From NCBI RefSeq assembly GCF_900115655.1, contig NZ_FOXF01000015.1, positions 1 to 48,107 of the forward strand: DNA of 48,107 bases, written 5' to 3'. The notes under the pieces were generated by a model, which ran no database searches, was not told the DNA's origin, and worked only from the letters and a program-made list of their open reading frames with translations. Position 1 is the stretch's first letter; each line of letters opens with the position of its first letter. This stretch comes from Ruminobacter amylophilus (lineage in GTDB: Bacteria; Pseudomonadota; Gammaproteobacteria; Enterobacterales; Succinivibrionaceae). The position numbers and the translations under genes are program-made. Shown here one piece after another: positions 1 through 8,051 of this stretch.

Positions 1-768
1 ACCAGCGGTAACGATGTTATCGAAGAATTCATGGGCTTTATCGAGCCTGAAGACGTTGATCTGATGCAGGACCTTCTGGACGGTAAATCAATAACCGCAG
101 AAGTAAGAGCGGCGCTGTGCTACGGTGATTTGCAGAACCATGACATAAATGATTTCTGGACTCTGCTGCTTTATACCGGGTATTTAACTTTTGAACCCCA
201 GTCCCATAATCCTGAAAGTGATGAGTACAGTGTTTATATTCCTAATGAAGAAATCAGAAAATGCTTTAAATCCAGAATTCTGAATTATTTTAAGAACAAT
301 TCAGTTATGAAATCCAGTACCGCTGAACTGGTAAAAGGTTTGTTTGAAGGTGATGCCGAAAAAGTTCAGGACAACCTTAACACGCTCCTTGGCAAATACG
401 TTTCAATCAGAGATTTTGCAGCCAACGCTCCGAAGGAAAACTATTACCACGGTTTCATGAACGGATTACTGGTGAACGGCACATCTCTCATTGAAGAGCA
501 GAAATCAAATTTTGAATCAGGAAACGGATACATAGATTTGATAATCAAATCTATCAGAAGCAGAGGAATTATCGTCATTCTGGAATTAAAACAGACTTCA
601 GACGAAAACGAAGACAAAGTGCTTATTGCTCAGGATGCCGTTGAACAGATAATTCAAAAGAAATATGCCGATCCGTACATTAAACGCAACGACATCAAAG
701 CTGTTCTTACCTATGGCATATGCTTCTGTAAAAAGGAATGTGTCGTTGTTGGAAGAAAGCTGAAATAA
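1..768 (+). CDS. AAA-ATPase-like / PD-(D/E)XK nuclease-like protein, C-terminal part (5' end outside window)
   Basis: The reading frame is open from base 1, so the gene starts before the window and only about 255 codons of its C-terminal part are visible. The first residues (TSGNDVIEEF) match the linker that follows the ATPase domain in the AAA-ATPase-like (PF09820) family. The C-terminal half has a PD-(D/E)XK signature: an Asp in GYIDLII (about 526-546) and the E-x-K of VILELKQ (about 574-594), followed by a helix ending AVEQIIQKKYAD, as in the associated nuclease-like domain PDDEXK_9. Such proteins are abundant in gut anaerobes and their biological role is not settled. A relative lacking the nuclease part lies at 43494-44717. 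The first ATG in the window (31) is internal, not the start. Confidence 0.85.
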   Translation, partial: TSGNDVIEEFMGFIEPEDVDLMQDLLDGKSITAEVRAALCYGDLQNHDINDFWTLLLYTGYLTFEPQSHNPESDEYSVYIPNEEIRKCFKSRILNYFKNNSVMKSSTAELVKGLFEGDAEKVQDNLNTLLGKYVSIRDFAANAPKENYYHGFMNGLLVNGTSLIEEQKSNFESGNGYIDLIIKSIRSRGIIVILELKQTSDENEDKVLIAQDAVEQIIQKKYADPYIKRNDIKAVLTYGICFCKKECVVVGRKLK

Positions 769-800
769 AATGTTCAAGCATGGCAACCGAGTCAAAGAAT

Positions 801-838
801 ACTTGATCGGTAGAACCTGACTAAGTTACCGATCAAGT
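801..838. repeat. 12-bp perfect inverted repeat between two converging gene ends
   Basis: ACTTGATCGGTA (801-812) and TACCGATCAAGT (827-838) are perfect reverse complements separated by 14 bases. They lie between the stop of the AAA-like gene and the stop of the polymerase fragment on the opposite strand. The position suggests a bidirectional terminator, but neither side carries a clear T-tract, so that role is uncertain. Confidence 0.6.
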
Positions 839-844
839 TAAGTC

Positions 845-1194
845 TTAATCTTTCTTGTAGTAGAGGGATGTATAGCCTGCCGCTTCCAGAATTAGCCCGT
901 CAGCCCATGGTGGTGTGCGTCCCATCAGTTCACATACAGCATCGAGGCTCATTCGCGGATTGGCTTCAATAACCAGCTCATCGTGAATATGCATCACGAT
1001 GCTGCAATGACGTAAGGTCTTCATGGCATAGCAGAGAATGTCTCTTGCGATTGCCTGTACGATGTTTTCAACAAACTTTGGCCCATAGCTTTCAATACGC
1101 TCCCATTTCTTGGTGGCACCAATGCCTTCATAGGTAACACTCTCGCCCCCGAACTGGTTCATGCCGATGCGGGGTTTTACGTAGGCGAGCTTTC
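845..1194 (-). pseudogene. Phage-type DNA polymerase I (family A), C-terminal fragment
   Basis: The minus-strand frame reads RKLAYVKPRIGMNQFGGE, continues through YGPKFVENIVQAIARDIL and VMHIHDELVIEA, and ends GYTSLYYKKD. This matches the last roughly 115 residues of phage-type family A polymerases, with the motif C residues HDE intact. Intact polymerases of this kind are about 600 residues or more, so palm, fingers and exonuclease regions are missing. The homology stops where a 13-bp inverted repeat begins (1194), and an in-frame stop lies at 1232-1234. No convincing start or ribosome binding site is visible, although an internal ATG (1162) would allow a 105-residue product. It is best read as a phage remnant. 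Confidence 0.8.
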
Positions 1195-1236
1195 GTAAGA
1201 CAATATGAAACGACCTCCACGAAATATTGTCTTACG
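1194..1236. repeat. 13-bp perfect inverted repeat at the polymerase breakpoint
   Basis: CGTAAGACAATAT (1194-1206) is followed, after 17 bases, by its exact reverse complement (1224-1236). It marks the point where the DNA polymerase homology ends. It could be a deletion scar, a recombination site or a terminal repeat of a lost element; the sequence alone does not decide. Confidence 0.75.
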
Positions 1237-1280
1237 TTAATGGGGCTTATGAAAAGTTTCTATGGTAGCTGGATTCGCCT

Positions 1281-1359
1281 ACCGTGTGAAAAAATAACCG
1301 GCGGGAACATTCAGTACTCACCGTTCATGCCCTGCCGTACCGGATAAATTTTTCACGGT
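1281..1359. repeat. 79-bp extended imperfect palindrome upstream of cmoM
   Basis: The outer arms ACCGTG...AAAAA (from 1281) and TTTTTCACGGT (to 1359) pair with a two-base bulge. Inner arms CCGGCGGG and CCCTGCCG/CCGG pair with small bulges around a loop of about 24 bases. A smaller stem (GGTAG/CTACC) lies just before it. The element lies upstream of the likely cmoM promoter, so it would not be in that transcript. It could be a REP-like or miniature repeat, or a structured RNA from another promoter. No second copy was noticed in the window. Nothing else was seen between 1237 and the cmoM promoter. Confidence 0.5.
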
Positions 1360-1372
1360 AAGTTAATTAGTG

Positions 1373-1401
1373 TTCTTGGATGCGTAAAAATCTCCTATAA
1401 T
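1373..1401 (+). promoter_or_regulatory. Candidate sigma-70 promoter for cmoM
   Basis: A perfect -10 box TATAAT (1396-1401) is preceded at 17 bases by TTCTTG (1373-1378), a fair -35 match. Transcription would start near 1408, giving a leader of about 180 bases before the chosen cmoM start. Confidence 0.5.
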
Positions 1402-1588
1402 TGCACCGGGAAATTTTTGTGTTTTAGTAATGAATCAGCTTTTTTATAAGAAGACCTTCTGTTCAGAAAAATAAATCTGGTCTGAAACGCATCATCTGAT
1501 TCAGCTTTTAACTGACTGCAGACATCAGAAACGCCGATGCGGAAAAAAGAGGTCTTAATAAAAACTGATATTGAATTTAGGATATCCG

Positions 1589-2428
1589 ATGTTGAAACAG
1601 AAAGCGCCACCTCACGATCAGAGCTTCGATAACAGGGCTGAATTTTTTAAAAAGCAGATATACGGAACCAGCAAGGGTAAAATCCGCGGTGCCGTGGTCT
1701 GGCGTGACCTGGAGGAAATTCTTGCCCGTCCAGAGATGTCCCGTCATCTGAGAATTCTCGATGCCGGAGGCGGTTTCGGGTATATCGCCATGAAGCTCGC
1801 CGCCTTAGGCCATGACGTGACTCTGGTTGACATATCTCAGGATATGCTTGATCTCGGTAAAAGAGAACTGGAGGAGCATCCCGTTTCCGGAAGCATAACC
1901 TTCATCAGAGGCGAGGTTCAGAAGCTTAATGAAATCCTTCCCGATCAGAAATTCGATCTGGTGATATGTCATGCCGTGCTTGAATGGCTGGTGGATCCGA
2001 AACCGGTGATAGGAATCCTTAAATCCATGCTGGCCCCGGACGGCATGCTTTCCCTGATGTTCTACAATCGTACCGCGCTGCTGTTCCAGAGCCTTGTGGT
2101 GGGGAACTTCGACTACATAAGGCAGGGGCTTGTCAAAAAGCGCCGTCAGAAGCTTACGCCGATAACTCCCCTGTATATCAGCGAAGTCAGACGCTGGCTT
2201 GCCGAAAACGGCTTTACCGTTTCCGGAATGAGCGGGGTACGCATCATTCATGACTACATGAGAGACAAGACCGAGCAGGTAAGCAAGTTTGATGATCTGC
2301 TTTCCTTCGAGCTTGAATACAGCAGAAGCGAGGACTTTGCCCATCTGGGAAGATATATCCATATCTGGACCGAGCCGCTTGCAGAATCCGAAGTCGGAAT
2401 TTCGGAAAACGGAAAAGAAGAAAACTGA
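1589..2428 (+). CDS. cmoM: tRNA 5-carboxymethoxyuridine methyltransferase CmoM (SmtA)
   Basis: A class I SAM-dependent methyltransferase of 279 residues. CmoM methylates the carboxyl group of 5-carboxymethoxyuridine at wobble position 34 of tRNA, giving mcmo5U. The N-terminus resembles E. coli CmoM (SFDNRAEFFKKQIYGTSKGKIRGAVVWRDL against an equivalent IYGTTKGQLRQAILWQDL stretch). Motif I is ILDAGGGFGYIAMKLA, followed by the acidic motif II (VTLVD) and a post-I segment FDLVICHAVLEWL. The ATG at 1589 is preferred over the in-frame ATG at 1571 because TTAGGA precedes it at good spacing and the family starts near here. The C-terminal tail after HIWTEPL is slightly longer than in E. coli. Transcribed alone. 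Confidence 0.88.
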   Translation: MLKQKAPPHDQSFDNRAEFFKKQIYGTSKGKIRGAVVWRDLEEILARPEMSRHLRILDAGGGFGYIAMKLAALGHDVTLVDISQDMLDLGKRELEEHPVSGSITFIRGEVQKLNEILPDQKFDLVICHAVLEWLVDPKPVIGILKSMLAPDGMLSLMFYNRTALLFQSLVVGNFDYIRQGLVKKRRQKLTPITPLYISEVRRWLAENGFTVSGMSGVRIIHDYMRDKTEQVSKFDDLLSFELEYSRSEDFAHLGRYIHIWTEPLAESEVGISENGKEEN

Positions 2429-2503
2429 AAGTCTTCATCCTGCTGCCGTAAAAATCCGGAGCCGTGACACGTTCCGGAGTCTCTGAGACCTTGTGACCGA
2501 AAG

Positions 2504-2561
2504 AAAAAGCTCACGTCTTCTGAATCATATCCGGCGTTTCCGGCATGTCAGAGACGTGAGC
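2504..2561 (-). terminator. Intrinsic terminator of the YccT-family gene
   Basis: On the minus strand the arms GCTCACGTCT and AGACGTGAGC (2552-2561 and 2509-2518) form a perfect 10-bp stem, with a smaller CCGG hairpin in the loop, followed by TTTTTCTTTC. It lies just beyond the stop codon at 2591. Confidence 0.75.
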
Positions 2562-2590
2562 CCGCGTAATTTCAGAAACTCTGAAAATCA

Positions 2591-3379
2591 TCAGTTGTTC
2601 TTAATCCATTCCCTGAAGGCTTTCCGGGTATCAGGATCGGCACTGCTGTAAATTGACTTGAGACCTTCAAGCATCTGGGTGTTTACGTTTGCTGATGATT
2701 TTCCGGAAGTGACTTCTGCAGCCTTTGCAGCTGAGGCACCGGCGTTTCCGGCGGCTGAAGCCGTCTTTTCAGAAACGGCAACCACGTTTTCAGAGCTTAC
2801 CACCACTTCGGTAGGGCAGTCGGTAAAGGAGTCCCTGCACTTGGTGAGTTCCTGAACGGTGTCCTTCTTCTGTTCCCTGTTTTCCTCGGAAACATAGAGC
2901 AGATCAAGACTCTTGAGTTCTCCTATGAAATCACGGTCGAGCTGGAAGCCCTTGTCAGACTTTAAAATAATGTATGATGCTTCATCTTCGGTTGCTCTGG
3001 CACCGTTTCTTGTAATGGTGATGACCTGTCTGTCCGCATAATCAACGGCTTCATCATAGCCGCTGATGCGAGGGTAGGTGAATGTGAAGGCGTCATCCTT
3101 CTTTACGTCCGGCAGGTTGATTACCACCGGGTTCACGGCTGAAGCAATCAGCTTGTCATGGCCCTTCTTGAAGGAGCCTTTGAACATTACCACAATCTGG
3201 TGTCTGCCTTCTGACAGTTCCAGTTCCCTGGTGTCGGTGAAGAATCCGCTGGTTTTGGCACCGTCGGCAATAATAACGTTGTAGTTCTTCGGTGTTTTGA
3301 AGGTGGCAGCCTCAGTACCGACTGCCGCGGTAAGTGTTCCTGCCGCCAGAATTGCTGATAATATGAAATGCTTCTTCAT
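2591..3379 (-). CDS. YccT (DUF2057) family periplasmic protein
   Basis: 262 residues with a clear Sec signal peptide (MKKHFILSAILAAGTLTAAV, cleavage near TEA-ATF). The mature N-terminus shows the DUF2057 pattern: a beta-rich domain with ELELSEGRHQIVVMFKG, and a C-terminal helix ending DPDTRKAFREWIKNN, the usual end of this family. The E. coli member YccT (CsgI) has been linked to control of curli assembly; whether that role holds here is unknown, and no curli genes are in the window. Residues about 170-235 are low complexity (Ala, Ser, Val rich) and probably a linker. It has its own terminator and is divergent from the first porin. Confidence 0.8.
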   Translation of the reverse strand: MKKHFILSAILAAGTLTAAVGTEAATFKTPKNYNVIIADGAKTSGFFTDTRELELSEGRHQIVVMFKGSFKKGHDKLIASAVNPVVINLPDVKKDDAFTFTYPRISGYDEAVDYADRQVITITRNGARATEDEASYIILKSDKGFQLDRDFIGELKSLDLLYVSEENREQKKDTVQELTKCRDSFTDCPTEVVVSSENVVAVSEKTASAAGNAGASAAKAAEVTSGKSSANVNTQMLEGLKSIYSSADPDTRKAFREWIKNN

Positions 3380-3670
3380 TAACTGTTCCTTTTGTTAGTC
3401 TTGTGTTACCGGAGAATTCCGAATGCCGCCCGTCAGACACAGAACCGGGGGAGAGAATTTTCCGAAAGTATTTATTCTGAAAGTTTCTGCATTATAACCC
3501 GAGGTTTGAATTTTGGCCAATGCTAAAATTCCCTGTATGTTAGTATGATATAACGGAAATTATTTTATGTAAATTCCTATATGTTTATATGATTTTTTCA
3601 ATGAAGTATATAAGAAACCCTGATAAACAGGCTGTTTAACAGCCGAAAATAATTTTTTTAAAATTTTTGA
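3380..3670. other. AT-rich divergent intergenic region with a small terminator-like hairpin
   Basis: The region between the YccT-family gene and the first porin is strongly AT-rich. It contains GGCTGTTTAACAGCC (3630-3644), a small perfect hairpin followed by a T-run (3653-3659), which could end a short plus-strand transcript. No ORF with coding character was seen. Confidence 0.4.
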
Positions 3671-3699
3671 TTGACATCAAAAAACCTATAGGATATAGT
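3671..3699 (+). promoter_or_regulatory. Strong sigma-70 promoter of the first porin, with a palindrome at the start site
   Basis: TTGACA (3671-3676), a 17-base spacer and TATAGT (3694-3699) form a near-consensus promoter. Just downstream, TATGTT and AACATA form an inverted repeat over the predicted start site and could be an operator. The 5' leader to the ATG at 3855 is about 150 bases. Confidence 0.75.
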
Positions 3700-3854
3700 A
3701 TGTTCTGTAAAACATACAAAACATATCACTTTGGTATGAAATCATGTTTGAGCTTGGAAGCTGTACAGATTTGCTATATCATTCGTAGGTTTTCGGTTTG
3801 GACTGATAAATATAATTAGAATTTTTAAAACAACTTTATGAAGGAACAGATATT

Positions 3855-4859
3855 ATGACTACTATCAGAATAAAATTACTCACAGCATCAGTTGCAGTAT
3901 TGGCATTCGGTTCAGCAAACGCTGCCTCAATTTACAAGACAGATGATTCTTCATTAATTCTCGGCGGCCGTGTTCAGGCAAACTATAACAGCGTTGAAGC
4001 CACCGCCAGTCACGACAAGGCTGCAGTGGAAACCAGCGCACGTTTACGTGTTGACGCCAATACCAAAATCGCTGACGGCGTTAAGGCTTTAGGCTTCGCT
4101 GAATGGCAGGTCGGTGCTGAAACCTCACAGAACGGCAAGTGGAACACCCGTTTCGCATACGCAGGTTTCAAGACTGACAACTACGGTACCTTAACCTTCG
4201 GTCAGGATCATACCGGTATCTACTATGTAATCGACAGAACCGACGTGTTCTCTGAATACGGTTCCCGCGGTAACACCTACTGGGAATTCGGCGGCCGTCA
4301 GGAAGGTCAGATCAAGTACAACTATACCAACAAGGGTTTTGTATTCAACGCAACCTATCAGTCAGCAGGTCTCAATGCCGTTAACAACGGTGCGGCCACT
4401 TCCGTAGGTTACACTTTCGATTTCTCCCTGCCTCTCGTTGCAACCGTAGGTTATGACTACTACGATATCCGCAACTCTACCGATGACAGAAATTCCGTTG
4501 CTGCCGGTTTATCTCTCGGTACTGAAGGTGACGGTTTCTACTCAGGTTTAATCTACCAGTTCACCGACTACGATGAATCAAAGAACAAGAACGGCTGGGA
4601 AGCTTTAGCATCTTACGGCTGGGAAAACGGCTGGGTTCTCTACCTGGGTTACCAGAACTTAAGACAGGGCAGTGCAATCCTCAGGAGCAACTTCATCGGC
4701 GAACTTCAGTACAACTTCAACTCTAACTTCCGTGTATTCCTCGATTCAGAACTCGGTGTTACCGATATCGATACCGTTGATGCATACGGCAGAAAGATTC
4801 AGTCTACCGGTAAGAGAAGTGACGACAAGGTTGCAATCGCAGCTCAGTACAACTTCTAA
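3855..4859 (+). CDS. Outer-membrane general porin (OmpC-like), first of three
   Basis: 334 residues: a signal peptide (cleavage after SANA), then the porin start SLILGGRVQANYNS, alternating aromatic beta strands, the FGQDHTGIYYVIDRTDVFSEYG region typical of the eyelet-side loop, and the conserved GGRQEGQIKYNY strand. It ends AIAAQYNF with the C-terminal Phe used by the BAM machinery. It would form a trimeric 16-strand channel for small solutes. The start is supported by AAGGAA before ATG 3855. Codon use is strongly biased and regular, as expected for a highly expressed gene. Two paralogues follow in the same orientation. Confidence 0.92.
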   Translation: MTTIRIKLLTASVAVLAFGSANAASIYKTDDSSLILGGRVQANYNSVEATASHDKAAVETSARLRVDANTKIADGVKALGFAEWQVGAETSQNGKWNTRFAYAGFKTDNYGTLTFGQDHTGIYYVIDRTDVFSEYGSRGNTYWEFGGRQEGQIKYNYTNKGFVFNATYQSAGLNAVNNGAATSVGYTFDFSLPLVATVGYDYYDIRNSTDDRNSVAAGLSLGTEGDGFYSGLIYQFTDYDESKNKNGWEALASYGWENGWVLYLGYQNLRQGSAILRSNFIGELQYNFNSNFRVFLDSELGVTDIDTVDAYGRKIQSTGKRSDDKVAIAAQYNF

Positions 4860-5476
4860 TGCCTCATGCTGAAGTTATTTTCATATTGATTACTTAACAT
4901 TATATTCTTTTGGTCGGTAAGTACGTTTGATTCAGGACTGCACTTACGGTCGGTTGCTACTGAAAATCTTACTGACCTTTTTTTCTGACTCACAGATGAC
5001 GCCGTCCGTGGGTTTTCTTTTTGTCTCTCTGCCGTTACGGAATTGTTTTGTTTCCTTCTATTTCTTGTTTATGGTTCCGTATATGCGCAGGGAGACAATC
5101 CTTATCCGTTCTTATGCATTGTTTTGGTGCTTCAGACTGCCGGTCTGTTCAGTCCGGTTTTTACCTTCCCGGTAATTCCGGAAGAACCGTGACGGAAGAA
5201 AATATGTTTTCCGGAAAGAAAGACAGGTTCGCCGGGTTCTTTTCAGATGCCGGTTTCCTTTATCCGTAAAATATGAAGATACCGTTGTTTCCGCAGGTGC
5301 CGCCTGTAGAAAATGATATTTTTTTTCATTTGGGAATTTGAAGTTTTACGGGAACAGGGGGGCTGAAAATTCGCGAAAGTGTTTAAAATATGGTACTTAT
5401 GGCCTGGAACATGCATCAGTCATAATTGAGAATACCTGATGGTATTCAGAGTGTAGTTACGGTATTTATGCAAAAA
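4860..5476. other. Long intergenic region between porins 1 and 2
   Basis: About 600 bases with no convincing gene. Short ORFs here are T-rich, lack good ribosome binding sites and do not look coding. GTAAGT and ACTTAC near 4918-4950 form a small inverted repeat. No strong terminator for porin 1 was found. Confidence 0.5.
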
Positions 5477-5508
5477 TTGTTAGCAAAGTCTAACAAAAAA
5501 TGTATAAT
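5477..5508 (+). promoter_or_regulatory. Porin 2 promoter with overlapping palindromic operator
   Basis: TTAGCA (5480-5485), a 17-base spacer and TATAAT (5503-5508) form a promoter. TTGTTAG (5477-5483) and CTAACAA (5490-5496) form a perfect 7-bp inverted repeat with a 6-base centre that covers the -35 box, a classic repressor position. Confidence 0.7.
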
Positions 5509-5575
5509 TGTGACGTTCTTAAAAAAATAAAAGATAAAAGCCTCCGGGCTAGAATAAAATATGAAGGAATATAAC

Positions 5576-6658
5576 ATGTTAAAGAAATCATTACTGGCTC
5601 TCGCCGCAAGTCTTGTTTCAGTTTCTGCCGCAAATGCCGCAACCGTATATAACAATGAAGGCACCAGCCTCAGTCTCGGCGGCCGTTTACAGGGTAACGT
5701 AAACAGTGTTTTCGCTGACAAGTATTTTGATGAAACCGAAAGCCACAAGGTTAAGCTCCAGGGAACAGCCCGTCTCAATGTTGATGCCAAGACCAGAATC
5801 TACGACGGCGTTAATGCCGTTGCTTTCGGTGAATGGGAAGTTGCTTCAGAATCTTCTGAAAACGGCAAGTTTGATACCCGTTATGCAACCGTAGGTATTG
5901 AAACCGATCATTTCGGTTCTGTGAAGTTCGGTCAGACTGAAAGTGCCATCTACAACACTCTTTCCGTAACCGATATGTTTGAAGATGTTGGCTTCGCCGC
6001 CAACACCTTCGGTGATTACGCAGACGGCGGCCGTCAGGAAGGTCAGATCATTTATGCAATCGACGGTCTGAACGGCTTTAACTTCGCTACCTCTTTCCAG
6101 AGTGCAGGTCTCGACGGTGTTGAATCAGGTGCAGCGGTTTCTTTAGGCTATACTTTCAACGAAGAAGTTTTCCCTGTATATCTGTCAGCAGGTTACGATA
6201 CCTATGATCTGGACTACGTTCACGGTATCGACCAGAACCCTGCAGAAGATGAAGCTTCTTTAACAAAGTACTTAAGCAAGGACTCTTTTGCATTCGGTCT
6301 TTCACTCGGTGATCTTGATGACGGTTTCTACGGTGCTGCCGCTTACCAGCTTTCCAAGTACGCAAGGCATGACAACTACAGACTCAGCAACACCAACAGC
6401 TATGAAGTTGTTGCAGGCTACGGTATTTCAGGCTGGCAGTTCCTCCTGGGATATGAAAACCGTCAGATTGGCGGCATGACCGTTGTTAACGATATTAATG
6501 CTGAAATCAAGTACAACTTCAACGAACAGTTCCTTGTTTACTCAGATGCATCATTCGCCACTTCAAAGCATACTGATAACAAGACCCTTCCTGAAAAGAC
6601 CAGATTCAAGGACAACAACCACAACTGGTTCACCGCTGGTGTTCAGTACAACTTCTAA
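5576..6658 (+). CDS. Outer-membrane general porin (OmpC-like), second of three
   Basis: 360 residues starting MLKKSLLALAASLVSVS, with signal cleavage after ANA. The start at 5576 is chosen over an in-frame ATG at 5561 because AAGGAA lies at the right spacing and the signal peptide is then canonical. Shared porin features are SLSLGGRLQGNVNS, FGQTESAIYNTLSVTDMFED, the GGRQEGQIIYAI strand and the C-terminal GVQYNF. It is longer than porin 1, mainly through external-loop insertions (DYVHGIDQNPAEDEASLTKY, around residues 220-240). Own promoter with a palindromic operator and a good terminator, so it can be regulated independently of its neighbours. Confidence 0.92.
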   Translation: MLKKSLLALAASLVSVSAANAATVYNNEGTSLSLGGRLQGNVNSVFADKYFDETESHKVKLQGTARLNVDAKTRIYDGVNAVAFGEWEVASESSENGKFDTRYATVGIETDHFGSVKFGQTESAIYNTLSVTDMFEDVGFAANTFGDYADGGRQEGQIIYAIDGLNGFNFATSFQSAGLDGVESGAAVSLGYTFNEEVFPVYLSAGYDTYDLDYVHGIDQNPAEDEASLTKYLSKDSFAFGLSLGDLDDGFYGAAAYQLSKYARHDNYRLSNTNSYEVVAGYGISGWQFLLGYENRQIGGMTVVNDINAEIKYNFNEQFLVYSDASFATSKHTDNKTLPEKTRFKDNNHNWFTAGVQYNF

Positions 6659-6704
6659 TAATGTCTGAAGCTCTTTCCGGTTAGGAAAGTACAGACTGGC
6701 ATAA

Positions 6705-6736
6705 ACCGGATTCCCGCACGGGAGTCCGGTTTTTTT
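6705..6736 (+). terminator. Intrinsic terminator after porin 2
   Basis: ACCGGA...CCG/CGG...TCCGGT forms a stem (6705-6730) followed directly by a run of T. Confidence 0.85.
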
Positions 6737-6817
6737 GTGAGTCCGGCAAGGCAACGTTTTCATCCGCAGAAAGAGAAAATACGCTGCCAATAAAATCGGA
6801 ATTTTAGGTGTATTTGT

Positions 6818-6841
6818 GATAATATTGCTCAACACAATATT
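6818..6841 (+). promoter_or_regulatory. Porin 3 extended -10 promoter with palindrome
   Basis: TGTGATAAT (-10 hexamer at 6818-6823) is an extended -10 element with a weak -35. AATATTG (6821-6827) and CAATATT (6835-6841) form a perfect inverted repeat across the predicted start site, immediately before the ribosome binding site ACGGAG. Confidence 0.5.
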
Positions 6842-6857
6842 TTAACGGAGTGTTTAT

Positions 6858-7904
6858 ATGAGATTACCACTGGTTACGGCAGTGACTTTGGGACTGCTGT
6901 CAGGATCTGCCCAGGCCGTGAATGTATACAGCGACAACGGTACCGATCTGAGTATTTTCGGGCGTTTTGAAGGTGGTTTCTACAACAGAGCCGCAAATGA
7001 AACCAGAGACCACAATCAGAAGTCCGGTGCTTCCGTGGAAGGAGAGGCGAGAATCGGTGTTTCCGCTTCCACCACCCTGGTAACCAATATTAAAGGCATT
7101 GCCTTCGGTGAGTGGGAGGTCGCTTCCGAATCTTCCGAAAACGGTCATTTCAATACCCGTTATGCCTACACCGGTTTTGATCTGTGTCAGTACGGCACTC
7201 TTGTTTTCGGGCAGGGTGATACCGCAAAATACATTACCGTGGGCATGACCGATGTCTTTGAGCATTACGGCAACACTTCCAACAGCTACTGGGAACTCGG
7301 CGGTCGTCAGGAAGGGCAGATTATGTATGTAAACGCCGTAGGCGGTTACACTTTAGGTTTCAGCTATCAGACTCCGAGATCCGGAATGGCTGAACATCTC
7401 AATCATGATACCCGTGTTAAGCAGGATCTTGACGTGAACGCCGGTTATGCCGTGGCCCTGGCCTACAACTGGCAGGACGGTCCGGCTGAAAGTCTGGCTT
7501 TCTCTCTTGCCTATGACTGGTATGACTTCCATCAGAGTCCGGCAGGGGACAGACACAGCTTCAGTTCAGGCATAAGCTACGGTCATCTGAATGACGGTCT
7601 GTACACTGCATTCGTTTACAGCCGTGACAAGTATCAGAGAGAAGATCATCATATGTCAGGCTATGAGGGCGTGCTGGGCTATACCATGGAAAACGGTCTG
7701 GGCTTTACCGCGGGCTACGGCTACTACGGTTATGAAAACAACCGGAGAGAGGTTTCTGAAATCACCGGTCAGGTGGCCTATCATTTCACCCCGGCTTTCA
7801 TGGCCTATGCCGAAGGCAGATTCGGACTCGGCAGAGTGGATTATCCCGCAGAGGAAAACCATCAGCACGAGGCCTACATGATCAACTTACAGTATAACTT
7901 CTAG
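6858..7904 (+). CDS. Outer-membrane general porin (OmpC-like), third of three
   Basis: 348 residues with a short signal peptide (MRLPLVTAVTLGLLSGSAQA) and mature start VNVYSDNGTDLSIFGRFEGGF. It shares FGEWEVASESSENG with porin 2 and the GGRQEGQIMY strand with both paralogues, and ends MINLQYNF. His- and Glu-rich segments (DHNQKSG, KYQREDHHMSGYEG, EENHQHEAY) fall in predicted external loops and differ from porins 1 and 2. Codon use is less biased than in porin 1, suggesting lower expression. Its own promoter region and ribosome binding site are clear. Confidence 0.9.
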   Translation: MRLPLVTAVTLGLLSGSAQAVNVYSDNGTDLSIFGRFEGGFYNRAANETRDHNQKSGASVEGEARIGVSASTTLVTNIKGIAFGEWEVASESSENGHFNTRYAYTGFDLCQYGTLVFGQGDTAKYITVGMTDVFEHYGNTSNSYWELGGRQEGQIMYVNAVGGYTLGFSYQTPRSGMAEHLNHDTRVKQDLDVNAGYAVALAYNWQDGPAESLAFSLAYDWYDFHQSPAGDRHSFSSGISYGHLNDGLYTAFVYSRDKYQREDHHMSGYEGVLGYTMENGLGFTAGYGYYGYENNRREVSEITGQVAYHFTPAFMAYAEGRFGLGRVDYPAEENHQHEAYMINLQYNF

Positions 7905-7911
7905 TTGGCGG

Positions 7912-7945
7912 ACTGCAGCATACTCCCGGTCTGCAGTTTATTTTA
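7912..7945 (+). terminator. Probable terminator after porin 3
   Basis: ACTGCAG (7912-7918) and CTGCAGT (7931-7937) form a 7-bp stem, followed by a T-rich stretch. The loop is 12 bases and the T-tract is interrupted, so it is moderate. Confidence 0.55.
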
Positions 7946-8051
7946 GAGATATTAAGACAAGTATAAGAAGGCATTGAAACGGTTCAGCCGGATGAAAAAA
8001 CGGATATATCCAGTTACCGGAAATAGAGAGCCGAATGCAGGAGATAGAGCA

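Noticed and set aside
1805-2362. 185-codon minus-strand ORF
   Set aside because: Antisense to cmoM, without a ribosome binding site or recognisable domain.
4927-5269. Two plus-strand ORFs of 82 codons between porins
   Set aside because: T-rich, overlapping in different frames, rich in Phe, Ser and Cys, no ribosome binding site.
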